Source of the DNA: Brassicibacter mesophilus
GTDB taxonomy: Bacteria; Bacillota; Clostridia; Tissierellales; Proteiniboraceae
Assembly (NCBI RefSeq): GCF_050433385.1
Contig: NZ_JBNPXI010000008.1
Location: 62,001 to 126,000, forward strand
DNA: 64,000 nt
Direction of reading: 5' to 3'
Below, in pieces: positions 15,188 through 24,152 of the stretch. Numbering within the stretch: the stretch's first letter is position 1; every line of letters begins with the position of its first letter. The notes under the pieces are model-generated. The model ran no database searches and was not told where the DNA came from. It saw only the letters and a list, made by a program, of their open reading frames with translations. The position numbers were made by a program, and so were the translations under genes.

Positions 15188-15821
15188 CTTTGCCACCTGC
15201 TTTTTTCAACTCTTCATATAGTATCTGTCCAATTGTGCTTTTATTGTCCTCAATAACTGTTTTAATTGTAGCATCTATACGAATAGTCTTAGTCTTGTTT
15301 TCAGCAAATACTCCACCAATGATATCATATGTTGTAGGCATTATTTCAATATCTGATTGGTTAAAACCATTCTGTATAATAATATCTGTGAGTTTCTCGT
15401 TAAACCGCTCTGTATCTTTCTGTAAAAGGTACATACTAACTCCTTGTTCACCTTTTAGTGCTGACAAAACTTCTGAAACAGAGTTCATCAAATAAATTTC
15501 ATATTCTGGCATATCAGTAAACTGTTTAGCTTTATTTTTAATTCCTTCAATAGTTCTATCCAATAATTCCTTTTTCTTAGCCAATATCTTGTTTTTAGCT
15601 TCACTTGTTACCTTTGATATTATTGTATTTTTTTCAACATTTGCTTTACTAACTCTGTTATTAATTAAATGTCTAGCCTTTTCTTCAATTTTTTCCTTAT
15701 GATCCTGTATAATTTTTTCATTGTTTTTTTTCATTTCTTGAAGTTTTGTGTCTGATTCATTTTGCTCTTTTTCTAGTATCAGCTTTGAAAATATATTAAG
15801 CTTTTTTTCAACTGTTATCAT
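15180..15821 (-). CDS. ntpE: V-type ATPase subunit E (peripheral stalk)
   Basis: 213 residues. The N-terminal half is a charged coiled coil (EKEQNESDTKLQEMKKNNEKI), and the C-terminal half a small globular domain with GGVFAENKTKTIRIDATI, the conserved E-subunit segment. It pairs with the small H/G-like subunit encoded first in the operon to hold the head against rotation. Overlaps the subunit A start by a few bases. Confidence 0.92.
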   Translation of the reverse strand: MITVEKKLNIFSKLILEKEQNESDTKLQEMKKNNEKIIQDHKEKIEEKARHLINNRVSKANVEKNTIISKVTSEAKNKILAKKKELLDRTIEGIKNKAKQFTDMPEYEIYLMNSVSEVLSALKGEQGVSMYLLQKDTERFNEKLTDIIIQNGFNQSDIEIMPTTYDIIGGVFAENKTKTIRIDATIKTVIEDNKSTIGQILYEELKKAGGKDE

Positions 15822-15833
15822 CTAGAACTCACC

Positions 15834-16142
15834 TCATATTTTAAGACCTACTGATTCTCTAATATATTTAGTTATGAAATCACCTGCATATTCGAATCCA
15901 TGTCTATCAGGTATTACAACTATTAGTGGAAAATCAAGCTTTGATTTAAATTCCATTATTTCGTCATTTGCTGTCTTTAGTATCTTTTCAGTTACTATGA
16001 TGATTCCGATATCTTTATCATTTAATGCATTATTTAAACCATCCATTATCTCATTTTTTTCATGAACAACAACACCATGTATTCCCGCTAACCTCATTCC
16101 TAAAGCCGTATCTCTATTGTCACTTATTAAAAAAGATTTCAT
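15834..16142 (-). CDS. ntpG: V-type ATPase subunit F
   Basis: 102 residues, with the Rossmann-like F-subunit pattern: FLISDNRDTALGMRLAGI, then IGIIIVTEKI and LDFPLIVVIPD. It binds the central stalk D and modulates activity. Encoded between K and E, preceded by AGGTGAT. Confidence 0.93.
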   Translation of the reverse strand: MKSFLISDNRDTALGMRLAGIHGVVVHEKNEIMDGLNNALNDKDIGIIIVTEKILKTANDEIMEFKSKLDFPLIVVIPDRHGFEYAGDFITKYIRESVGLKI

Positions 16143-16150
16143 GGTATCAC

Positions 16151-16579
16151 CTATAATCTACCTAATATCAATATAGAGACTATAAGTCCATATATAGCTA
16201 TACCTTCTGCAAGTCCTACAAATATCAATGTTTTACCCAATATTTTGGGATCTTCGGAGACTGCTCCTAATGCAGAAGCACCAACTGCACCAACTGCATA
16301 ACCAGCACCTATCGTTGCTAGTCCAGTGGATATAGCAGCAGCTATAAATCCTAATCCAGATGGATCAGCAGGCTGTGGACCCGATACAATTGCAGAAGCT
16401 ATTTTAGGCATTAGAGTTATTATAGATGCAATTAATACAGGTATAAAAGTAAATAGGTTAAATCTCAATATTTTCTTAAGCTTACTCTTTGAAGTTTCAT
16501 ACTCTTTATAGAGCAAAAAAACGCCTGAACTAATAGTAAGTAAAACAATAATTATTGTTGAAGCCATAATAAATGTCAT
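16151..16579 (-). CDS. ntpK: V-type ATPase rotor-ring subunit K with extra N-terminal hairpin
   Basis: 142 residues and four hydrophobic helices (about 5-24, 40-62, 75-105, 115-140). Only the last pair is a c-type hairpin: AAAISTGLATIGAGYAVGAVG, then the ion-carrying FVGLAEGIAIYGL with Glu125. The first pair has no carboxylate, so one ion site per subunit is expected. The Gln that accompanies Na+ binding in known Na+ rotors is not visible in helix 3, which leans towards H+ but does not settle it. AGGAGG precedes the ATG. Confidence 0.9.
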   Translation of the reverse strand: MTFIMASTIIIVLLTISSGVFLLYKEYETSKSKLKKILRFNLFTFIPVLIASIITLMPKIASAIVSGPQPADPSGLGFIAAAISTGLATIGAGYAVGAVGASALGAVSEDPKILGKTLIFVGLAEGIAIYGLIVSILILGRL

Positions 16580-16600
16580 TTCAATTCCTCCTGTTTATCT

Positions 16601-18553
16601 TTATAGTTTTATCGGGTCAAACTCTATTCCTTCACCATTATAATATTTGCTAAAAAGCTCATAATATTCTAGTCTCAAGCCCTGTATAGATACAATAAGC
16701 CCCTCAAGGCATATAATTACTACATTTCCAATAATAAGTGTGATTATACTGCCTGTAAATGTGCCTATCAGCTTTGCAATAGTTTGAAAAGCTATAAACA
16801 GTCCAACATGCGTTAGAGCAAATGCTCCTACCCTAATGAATGACACTGTGTTACTAAGCATGCTTAGAAGTGTTTCAAGCATATCAAAGCTACTTTCAAT
16901 ATAATATGTCGATATGGATTCACTATAAAGAGGCCTCACCCCTAATATCAGGTTAGAAAGGGGCTCTTTGATTATCATCACTACTATCAGTCCTATTAAC
17001 GTTAGTATTCCAGCAGTAGTTGGCATAATCTTATATTCTGTAAAGCTTCCTACAACCAAAGCTAATAGAATTATATAGAATAGAAGTCCTGCTATTCCAT
17101 TTCTCCCAAACAATCCATCTTCAATATTTTTGACTTTTATAGCGTTCGCAATACTGTATATATAGCTTACAAGCAATAAGAATATTCCGATTATTATAGC
17201 CCCAATGAGAACTACATTAATATTTTCATAAGGCCGTATAAGAATTGCTGGTATTATTTCTTCAAAACCAAAGATTGATCCATATAATAGTCCAAAAATC
17301 ATGGAACTTATGCCAAGACGGTTTAGTATAGCCCCAATTAATTTATAGCTTTCCTTTCTATTTAATAATATCCCTGCTAGAAATAATACAAATCCTTGCC
17401 CTAGATCTCCAAACATCGTCCCGAACAAAAGCATATATGTAGTACCTAGAAACACAGTAGGATCTAATTCCCTATATGACGGTATTCCATACATCTTTAC
17501 TAGATATTCAAACGGAGCAAATATGATGTTGTTTTTAAGCTTTGTAGGCGGTTGGAACCCTTCTTTAAATTCATCAGTATCTTTAAATGCTATAATCAAA
17601 TCATCATGCTTTTCTAAACTTTTCTTTATCTTTTTCTGATCTTTTTCAGGCACCCATCCTGAAAAATAAAAAAAGTTCTTAGTTGAAACCATTTGATTCT
17701 TTACTTCTCTTATTTTCTGTTCCATTTTAAGTCTGCTATAGGATGCTTCAATTTTATTGTAATATTTACGTCTTAGCTCCAAGAAGCTTTTATTTAATTT
17801 ATTAAGTTTATCCTCTAGCTCTTTTCTCTCTAACTCAAGTTTATCAACTATTTCTGCCGGAGTTCCAAATAAGTCATCAGGTATTTCAATCCTATTAAAA
17901 TTAAGAGATCTGAGTATTCTATTCGTTTCCTGCTCCAATTCCTTTGGAGATATTACTAGATATACTTCCCCTGTTTTACTGCTTCCAGTATGAAGCACGA
18001 TTGCAGATATATTTTCATAATTTTTCTTAAGTTTTAGTCTATCTTCCTTTGATAGTACCCCAAATGTATAAGAAAAGTGTTCTAGGCTTGATAGCTTTTC
18101 AATATTAACATTTAAATCTTTGACGTATACAAAGCTTCTATGAAATTCACCTATTTTTTTTATTTTCTTTTTAACCATATTTATCTCGTTATATGGTTCA
18201 GTTAAAGCTGAATAAGCTTCATCAATATCTGTAACTGTATTGTTAAAATCATATGACTTTTGTATATATTGTGTTCTTGCTTTAAATTCACTACCATATA
18301 TCTCAACTAGCATGTTCATCTTTTTCTCAGTATCAGTATAGCTTTTTTCCTGGTGTATTGGACTTATCATAGACATATCAAGCAGTTCATTAACATTTTC
18401 CTCCATAAAACTCAACGTAAAATGACTTTCTTTTATTTCGTTAAACGCATTAACCACATCTATGTTGCCCATTAGTACTATTTCCTTTGACACATGATTG
18501 ATGTTTTCAACAAGTCCTACAACATTCATCATGGTCATCCTTTCTATAGCCAT
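16601..18553 (-). CDS. ntpI: V-type ATPase subunit I (a-type stator)
   Basis: 650 residues. The cytoplasmic N-terminal half (1-345) has coiled-coil arms; the membrane half (about 350-640) has seven or eight helices. Key segments are the FGTMFGDLGQGFVLFLAG loop, the half-channel region SFIRVGAFALTHVGLF with the essential Arg, and GLRLEYYELFSKYYNGEG near the end. Adjacent to subunit C upstream with no gap. Confidence 0.95.
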   Translation of the reverse strand: MAIERMTMMNVVGLVENINHVSKEIVLMGNIDVVNAFNEIKESHFTLSFMEENVNELLDMSMISPIHQEKSYTDTEKKMNMLVEIYGSEFKARTQYIQKSYDFNNTVTDIDEAYSALTEPYNEINMVKKKIKKIGEFHRSFVYVKDLNVNIEKLSSLEHFSYTFGVLSKEDRLKLKKNYENISAIVLHTGSSKTGEVYLVISPKELEQETNRILRSLNFNRIEIPDDLFGTPAEIVDKLELERKELEDKLNKLNKSFLELRRKYYNKIEASYSRLKMEQKIREVKNQMVSTKNFFYFSGWVPEKDQKKIKKSLEKHDDLIIAFKDTDEFKEGFQPPTKLKNNIIFAPFEYLVKMYGIPSYRELDPTVFLGTTYMLLFGTMFGDLGQGFVLFLAGILLNRKESYKLIGAILNRLGISSMIFGLLYGSIFGFEEIIPAILIRPYENINVVLIGAIIIGIFLLLVSYIYSIANAIKVKNIEDGLFGRNGIAGLLFYIILLALVVGSFTEYKIMPTTAGILTLIGLIVVMIIKEPLSNLILGVRPLYSESISTYYIESSFDMLETLLSMLSNTVSFIRVGAFALTHVGLFIAFQTIAKLIGTFTGSIITLIIGNVVIICLEGLIVSIQGLRLEYYELFSKYYNGEGIEFDPIKL

Positions 18554-19615
18554 CTATTCATCACTTCCTTTGATCCGCCTTATAAGATATTTGCTAATTT
18601 CATTTTCATTTAATCCATACCTTATGGCCTCAGTTATAGAAATGATATCTCTCATTTCATATTCTAATAAGTGCATATATACTATAGCAGTAATAATGTC
18701 CATTTTCCCTTTATGATAATAATCTACAAATTGAAAATAAAGATATCTTTCTATCCTTCTCTCCATAAATAAATCTAAAGTATAAGCATTATCAAATAAA
18801 AATCCATATCTTGTATCTATCATTCTATTTATGAGTTCATTTTCATTTTTTGAATAGCATAGCTCCTTTATTGTATTATATTTGAGAGAATAGCCATTCA
18901 TTATTGTATAGTTAATGAGTTCTTCAGGTGAAAGCTTAAAAAACTTAAGGCCTCTGTATATCCATTCAAGATTAAATAAATCAATATTTTTACCCAATAG
19001 GATTTTGAAAGCTTCCTCGTCCTTTCTATCAAGCTTTTCACTTTGGTTATAAAGCATCTTAAAATATAGTTTATCTAGGCTCATCTCAACATAAAATAAA
19101 AGCTTGGTTCCACTCTCATTAGTAAAAGGCTTAAGAACATCATAGTATATAGTTTCTTTAAGGTTATTTACAAAATCTTCAATAGTTTTTGAATGTACTA
19201 AAACCTCATGATTTACCGTACTATATATTCCCGAATAGACTACTAGCTTACGAACAGCGTCTAAACTCTCATTCCTAGCTACAGCTCTTAAGTAAAGCTT
19301 TATGTCTTCTATTTCATATCTAATAAACATAATCCTAAAAAGCTTTCTATATTCTTCGGTAAAATAGTGAATAAGCTTTTCGTATTGAATTATAACGTAC
19401 TTCTTTAATAGCATCTCCAAATCTCTGCGGTGAATTTCAGCTACGTCTTTATCAGCTAATATCTTATTATAATGTGTGTGCTCTTTTAAGTAGGTTACTA
19501 CTTCATCTACAGATTTTTTAGACAAAAGATTCTTAAAATCATCTTGTGTAAGCATTTGACCTTTCAAAACTCTTACCTTCGTGTTTATAGCTGCAAAACG
19601 TCTGATACTACTCAT
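18554..19615 (-). CDS. ntpC: V-type ATPase subunit C (rotor adaptor, VMA6-like)
   Basis: About 353 residues, almost entirely helical, of the d/C family that sits on the K ring and links it to D-F. The N-terminal SSIRRFAAINTKVRVLKGQML and repeated FKLSPEELINYT-like helices fit. The ATG at 19615, nine bases after AAGGAG, is the likely start; the open frame continues upstream to a TTG at 19654 without a ribosome site. Confidence 0.92.
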   Translation of the reverse strand: MSSIRRFAAINTKVRVLKGQMLTQDDFKNLLSKKSVDEVVTYLKEHTHYNKILADKDVAEIHRRDLEMLLKKYVIIQYEKLIHYFTEEYRKLFRIMFIRYEIEDIKLYLRAVARNESLDAVRKLVVYSGIYSTVNHEVLVHSKTIEDFVNNLKETIYYDVLKPFTNESGTKLLFYVEMSLDKLYFKMLYNQSEKLDRKDEEAFKILLGKNIDLFNLEWIYRGLKFFKLSPEELINYTIMNGYSLKYNTIKELCYSKNENELINRMIDTRYGFLFDNAYTLDLFMERRIERYLYFQFVDYYHKGKMDIITAIVYMHLLEYEMRDIISITEAIRYGLNENEISKYLIRRIKGSDE

Positions 19616-19662
19616 AACTTGCCACTCCTTATCGTCACCACTAAGTTTAATCAATTACTTGT

Positions 19663-19983
19663 TTATGTAGGCTTTGAAAAAAGCTTGTTGAATATTTTCC
19701 CTTCAAGCTCCTCTTCTATTCGAGAAAATGCATCATCTAATTTGCTATATTTGGCATTTCCCTTTACAGCTATTCTCTCTGCGCTTTCTTTTGCTTCCCT
19801 AATAATAGCATTGTACTCTTTTTCAGCCTGTTCACTTGCATCACTCATAATATCTTTTTCTAATTCATCTAAAGCTTTTTTCAGTTCTTTTTCATTGTTT
19901 CTAAGTGTTTCTTCAGTTTCTTTTTTAATACTTACGGCTTTTTCATCGATTTCCAGGATTTTATTAATAATATTTTCCAACAC
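19663..19983 (-). CDS. ntpF: V-type ATPase peripheral-stalk subunit H/G-like
   Basis: About 106 residues, one long charged helix (EKAVSIKKETEETLRNNEKELKK... style heptads) without globular domain, as in the subunit that pairs with E in the outer stalk. First gene of the operon. The start is GTG at 19983 or TTG at 19980, both after GGGGTGAT. I saw no convincing promoter hexamers in the 100 bases upstream, although the bpsA terminator separates the units. Confidence 0.85.
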   Translation of the reverse strand: MLENIINKILEIDEKAVSIKKETEETLRNNEKELKKALDELEKDIMSDASEQAEKEYNAIIREAKESAERIAVKGNAKYSKLDDAFSRIEEELEGKIFNKLFSKPT

Positions 19984-20097
19984 AATCACCCCATCTTATT
20001 ATGCTGCTATTATTAAATAATTAGACATTTGTTTTATTTTTCCTGTATGTTATTTTTATTTATGGAATTATTTTATTTTTGTAGAAATAAATTGATA

Positions 20098-20120
20098 AGA
20101 AAAAAACTAGCTCACTAGTC
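20098..20120 (-). terminator. Intrinsic terminator after the bpsA homologue
   Basis: ACTAG-TGAG-CTAGT followed by seven T on the minus strand; separates the polyamine gene from the V-ATPase operon. Confidence 0.65.
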
Positions 20121-20160
20121 CATATTATTTAACAGTTCCTTCATATCATATAATCTGACC

Positions 20161-21381
20161 TTACTTTTTCTCAATAAGCTGAAATATTCGATTATTACAA
20201 CTATCACACCCTTTTGCTTTCAGCTCTTCAATATTTTTAACTTTTTCAGAAATTCCAACGTATATGTTTTGTCCACAGCTTTTACACTTATAGCATCGAA
20301 CTGTTTTTTTTAATTCTCCAGTGTAAATTGCTCCCTTATAAAAAGTTTGCATTAAAGCCCTACTCCTACTAGTGGTCTTAAGGACAATCATCTGTCCCGT
20401 ATTCCCGATTATCCCTGCCCCCTCATAAGTATTAAACGTAGCTAGTATTTTTGAAACTATGAGCCCCATATTCATAAAGCTTTTCTGCATAGTAAATTCA
20501 AAATCTGGTGATTTATGCGCATAAGAGAGAAAAATATGAAGACCACGTTCATTTTTTAAAGCTTCAATTCCCCTTGAAAGAAATAAGTTCATTCCATCAA
20601 GAGTATAAGGTGGATCAGTAAAAAAACAATCAAACTGATCTTTGAAATCTTTTGATAGTGGTTGCCTGAAGTCTATATATTCACACTTAATGGGAAGCTT
20701 TTCTTGTTCGGATATATTTCTTATATAAGTGAGGATTCTCTTGTCAATATCCATTACAAAAATTGTCGTATTACAGTACTTCATATTGATAAATAGCTTC
20801 TTCAATAAGAATCCTAAAGCTATACTTACTAAATCGTCATCTCCTATACATAAAATCTTCTTACCTATCAACGTATGATTTTTAAGACACAATATCGCTC
20901 TTTTTATTGCTGTATCCAAAGTACATTTTGATTGGTCTATAGAAACATCAGCTTGAGGCCGATTCAGGAATATTTCAATTAACGATTCTTTTATTTCACT
21001 AATCTCCTCACACTCATCCCATTGTTCATTAAATAATTTTAAGTATAAATCTTTGTTTAAACCACGAAAGCCTAGCTTATTTTCAATAAAGCGTCTCCCT
21101 TCTCCGGTGAGTCTAACACCTCTGTCTTGAACCAATAATTTATGTTTAATGCACTCTTTTTTTATTGCTGTAGCTATAGGAACAGGCAAAAGACTTTTTC
21201 TAGCCAACTCTTTAGTAGAAATACCTTCTTTAAAATATATATTGACCAATATATTTTCTATAGACTTTTTCCCATCTTCTATGTTTACATTTTCGTTTAT
21301 TACCTTTAAATAATCCTCTGTTTCTGCTTTTTTTCTTGTTTTTATTTCATTCATGTTTTCTTGAATATATCTTTTATTCAA
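20161..21381 (-). CDS. bpsA: BpsA-family aminopropyltransferase (branched-chain polyamine synthase-like)
   Basis: 406 residues, TTG start after GGAGG. Three parts: an N-terminal winged-helix-like region (35-105), a Rossmann aminopropyl/methyltransferase core with GDDD (180-183) and DPPYT (256-260), and a C-terminal zinc-ribbon-like CxxC...CxxC (C366/C369, C392/C395). The GDDD plus DPPY pair is the DUF43/BpsA signature; BpsA of Thermococcus adds aminopropyl groups to spermidine to make N4-branched polyamines. Stands alone between two terminators. The branched product is inferred, as family members outside thermophiles are little studied. Confidence 0.82.
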   Translation of the reverse strand: MNKRYIQENMNEIKTRKKAETEDYLKVINENVNIEDGKKSIENILVNIYFKEGISTKELARKSLLPVPIATAIKKECIKHKLLVQDRGVRLTGEGRRFIENKLGFRGLNKDLYLKLFNEQWDECEEISEIKESLIEIFLNRPQADVSIDQSKCTLDTAIKRAILCLKNHTLIGKKILCIGDDDLVSIALGFLLKKLFINMKYCNTTIFVMDIDKRILTYIRNISEQEKLPIKCEYIDFRQPLSKDFKDQFDCFFTDPPYTLDGMNLFLSRGIEALKNERGLHIFLSYAHKSPDFEFTMQKSFMNMGLIVSKILATFNTYEGAGIIGNTGQMIVLKTTSRSRALMQTFYKGAIYTGELKKTVRCYKCKSCGQNIYVGISEKVKNIEELKAKGCDSCNNRIFQLIEKK

Positions 21382-21800
21382 TTTAGTATTCCTCCATATT
21401 ATAATTAGTATATTTTTTATATAAACCTATCTGCAATACAATTATGAACTCACTAAGCTGTTTTTTTAATCTATCGCTATTAATTCTCTTAGTTCTAATT
21501 GCATTACACTTTATTTGCATCTAATACTAAAATAATCAATGTTGTTTATACTAACCAACTGAAGATCAGTTAAAATATGGATAAAAAAAAGCCATAGTAA
21601 CACAAAGTCACTACAGCCTTTTATAGCTTACAGTATATTTAAACCTATTATTCTTCAAAAAATATATCTTTATATAATTCTAAATACTATGGATTACAGC
21701 TCTTAATAATACCATAATTAATTAAGAATAAATAACTTAATTTTTAAGAAAATGGAATTGAAAGATATTATGAAAAATAAAGAGAAGTCCATTCTGGACA
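21382..21800. other. Intergenic region upstream of bpsA, no gene seen
   Basis: Very AT-rich. No open frame of note. It holds the terminator at 21583-21618 and, just beyond the small-RNA terminator, a short GTCC-agaat-GGAC hairpin with T-rich flank (about 21785-21797). Confidence 0.6.
21583..21618 (-). terminator. Intrinsic terminator between the small RNA and bpsA
   Basis: Twelve-pair stem (arms 21590-21601 and 21607-21618, with several G-U pairs on the minus strand) followed by eight T. It would stop anything reading from the small-RNA or TraB side. Confidence 0.7.
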
Positions 21801-21801
21801 T

Positions 21802-22019
21802 AAAAATACCGTGACAGGCACGGTTTATTAATATACATGTTAACGCTGAATGCTATCCGTGTTCTAACTCATTTCCAAAAAACTTGTCAACAAACAAACC
21901 TAAAGCAATTTAGGTTTAAAAGTTTTTTAGAAGCAACTATTCAGTTGGCTAGTTAAGAACACTCTCTAACATACAACTCTCTCCAATATTTTTCTGATTT
22001 TATTGCATAAATATATCCA
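21802..22019 (-). ncRNA. Orphan structured small RNA with own promoter and terminator
   Basis: About 218 bases. A TTGCAT-17-TATAAT promoter ends at 22026. The transcript folds as a rod: GTGTTCTTAAC (21952-21962) pairs with GTTAGAACAC (21859-21868), enclosing AAAAAACTT/AAGTTTTTT and an apical AACCTAAA/TTTAGGTT hairpin, while an outer TGTTA/TAACA pair leaves an asymmetric internal loop. It ends with ACCGTG-ACAGG-type-loop-CACGGT and a T run (21802-21824). No reading frame lies inside, and bpsA is 420 bases away behind another terminator. The plan resembles 6S RNA, but I cannot confirm sequence homology. Confidence 0.5.
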
Positions 22020-22025
22020 AGCTGT

Positions 22026-22054
22026 ATTATAGCATATCTAAACATAATATGCAA
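22026..22054 (-). promoter_or_regulatory. Promoter of the orphan small RNA
   Basis: TTGCAT at 22049-22054, 17-base spacer, consensus TATAAT at 22026-22031. Confidence 0.65.
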
Positions 22055-22104
22055 TACGTATAACTACTACTAGGATATTAGTAATTTTAATTCTGTATAT
22101 AAGT

Positions 22105-22146
22105 AAACACAGCCCTTACATCTTTATTTTGATGTAAGAACTGTGT
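22105..22146 (-). terminator. Hairpin after the TraB-family gene
   Basis: ACACAG..CTTACATC pairs with GATGTAAG..CTGTGT just after the stop codon. The following T-run is weak (TTTACTTATATA). Confidence 0.55.
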
Positions 22147-22154
22147 CCATTACT

Positions 22155-23531
22155 TTATTTTAATATTTCTATGGTATATCCCTTTTCCTCTAGGTTATGA
22201 AGTATAGTATTAGGCTGCGCCAAATGACCTGCTCCTACTACAATAAAGTATGTACCTTTTTCTTCTGATTCTAATAGCTGTGAAATTTTATCAGCCATTT
22301 TTTCATCTCTTATACCAAAAAGCATTTTAGTAAGCTCACTTTCATCACCTTCTGTTGCTTTTGTAAAGCTAGCAGAAAAGCCTTCAACGTCTCCTTTTCT
22401 CCAAAAATCCAACCATTCATCTAGTTGTTCTGATGAATTCTGAGCTTCCTCTACTGGAGGCGATAAAATATTATCTACAATCATAGTCAAGTACTCTTCT
22501 TGAAATTCTTGTGATAATCCATCAAACATGTCGGCTTGATATTGGATTCCCTCTAACTCATCAATTGGCTTTTGAGATAATAGAGCATTTATAATAAAAT
22601 ACATGTCAATTCCTAAGCCTGCAGACTGAGCACCTTGCTCCATATTTTCAGAATTACTCATGCTGATAACATTTAAGTTATTAGCTAAGCTCCAAGGCTT
22701 AAGTTTAGAGTATTCTTTTTCATCTATTCCATATTTCTCAAAAACTAGTAATACTTTTTCATAAAGTTCTTCACTTATGACATCTTTTAAAGTTGTATCA
22801 TCTTGAAACATTGACTTTTGCATAAAATATGCAAGACCTTCTGCTTGATTTAATATATTAGCTTCTACCACCAAAGCATCTGCACTGTTAAAAAGCCCTT
22901 TCAGCTTTCTATCTATAGGATATATGTCGCTGCTACCAATATGAATAGATCCTAGAAGATAAACCACATTTCCATCATTTTCAACCTTCCAAACTAGACC
23001 CTTTGACCCTGCATTTGCTTGGTTATAAGTGTCCTCGATTAATCTAGTAGCAAATATAACGGCCTGTTCTGTAGTACAAGGTTGATCAAGATGCAAACCT
23101 GCTCCCATGCCTAGTACAACATGTTGTTTTTGGAGATAATCAATTGGTGTTCCCTCTAATTGTGGTAGCTTATATTGAGCTACTATATTATAAAAACGTT
23201 TTAATACATCTCCTCTAGTACCATCGCCAGTATATTCAGCTGGAGTAAAGTTATCATTCTTCTCCAAATTTAATACTGCAATTTTATTAGATGTAGTAGT
23301 CAACAAGCTCTCTAAACGTTCTTTTGAAATAGTATTTCTAAATTCTCCATCATACCACTCTATTGGATATATGCCATATTTCTCGCCTTCATTTAGTGCT
23401 TCGACTGCCCATCGGCTAATATTATCCGCAGGATTAGCCATTGCTGGCATAATGGTAGATAGCATCAACATCATTACCATGAAAGAAGTGATTAAAGTCT
23501 GCTTCCAGCCACGATTCCATATTCTCTTCAT
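22155..23531 (-). CDS. Secreted TraB/GumN-family protein with SLH-like N-terminus
   Basis: 458 residues. Signal peptide to about residue 32 (MPAMA). Residues 35-165 look like degenerate S-layer-homology segments (ISRWAVEALNEGEKYGI, TTEQAVIFATRLIE). The TraB/GumN (Tiki-like) domain covers 175-458, with the diagnostic GSIHIG (194-199) and a late VVGAGHLAQPN. Relatives include Tiki metalloproteases and PrgY pheromone inhibitors; a metal-dependent peptidase outside the cell is possible. A TTGACA-17-TATACT promoter precedes it and it appears monocistronic. Confidence 0.85.
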   Translation of the reverse strand: MKRIWNRGWKQTLITSFMVMMLMLSTIMPAMANPADNISRWAVEALNEGEKYGIYPIEWYDGEFRNTISKERLESLLTTTSNKIAVLNLEKNDNFTPAEYTGDGTRGDVLKRFYNIVAQYKLPQLEGTPIDYLQKQHVVLGMGAGLHLDQPCTTEQAVIFATRLIEDTYNQANAGSKGLVWKVENDGNVVYLLGSIHIGSSDIYPIDRKLKGLFNSADALVVEANILNQAEGLAYFMQKSMFQDDTTLKDVISEELYEKVLLVFEKYGIDEKEYSKLKPWSLANNLNVISMSNSENMEQGAQSAGLGIDMYFIINALLSQKPIDELEGIQYQADMFDGLSQEFQEEYLTMIVDNILSPPVEEAQNSSEQLDEWLDFWRKGDVEGFSASFTKATEGDESELTKMLFGIRDEKMADKISQLLESEEKGTYFIVVGAGHLAQPNTILHNLEEKGYTIEILK

Positions 23532-23576
23532 AATATACCCTCTCTTTCACCTTTTAATATTATACTAACGAAATAT

Positions 23577-23605
23577 AGTATATTATGGCTATTACTTGTT
23601 GTCAA
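23577..23605 (-). promoter_or_regulatory. Promoter of the TraB-family gene
   Basis: TTGACA at 23600-23605, 17-base spacer, TATACT at 23577-23582, about 45 bases before the ATG. It overlaps the region just after the EIIA gene. Confidence 0.7.
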
Positions 23606-23625
23606 TCAATGGTTGCAGGAATGGA

Positions 23626-24105
23626 TTATTTTTTAGCGCTTACTTTAATGATAGTGCCATCTTTTTCAACATTAGTGTTGATTTCAATAAAATCTACTTT
23701 TTCCATATTCGTAATTACTACAGGTGTAACAATTGACTTTCCTTTTTCCTTGATAAATTGGCGATCAAACTTAATAAGCTCATCTCCTACCCTAACTTTA
23801 TCTCCACTCTGAATAATCCGTTCAAACCCTTTGCCATTAAGTTCCACTGTATCCATACCTATATGAATCAATATTTCAAGACCATTATCTGCAAGTAGCC
23901 CTATAGCATGATTTGTTGGGAATATCTGCACTATTTTGCCGTTACAAGGAGATTTAATAATATCTTCTTCTGGAATTATTGCAAACCCATCACCTAGCAT
24001 TTTTTCAGAAAAAACTTTGTCATCAACCTCTTCTATTGGTATTATTTTTCCTGTGACAGGTGCTTTTATTTCAATAGTTCTATTTTTCTTCATAAAGTTA
24101 AGCAT
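23626..24105 (-). CDS. crr: PTS EIIA component, glucose (Crr) type
   Basis: 159 residues of the EIIA-Glc fold. The phosphorylated His is H81 in LIHIGMDTVELNG; the second active-site His is H66 in FPTNHAIG. The N-terminal APVTGKIIPIEEV is typical. MurP at 26137 has EIIB and EIIC but no EIIA, so this free EIIA most likely phosphorylates MurP. Last gene of the mur operon, with GGAGG before the ATG. Confidence 0.93.
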   Translation of the reverse strand: MLNFMKKNRTIEIKAPVTGKIIPIEEVDDKVFSEKMLGDGFAIIPEEDIIKSPCNGKIVQIFPTNHAIGLLADNGLEILIHIGMDTVELNGKGFERIIQSGDKVRVGDELIKFDRQFIKEKGKSIVTPVVITNMEKVDFIEINTNVEKDGTIIKVSAKK

Positions 24106-24152
24106 TTTCTTCCTCCATCAATTTTTTAAACACTACATCTATTGTTTACAAA

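Noticed and set aside
19544..20020. 158-codon plus-strand frame opposite the first V-ATPase genes
   Set aside because: Complement of the coiled-coil stalk gene, Ser/Leu/Phe-rich, no start signal.
21835..22020. T-box leader for the polyamine gene
   Set aside because: No T-box sequence is present, and another terminator lies between this RNA and the gene.
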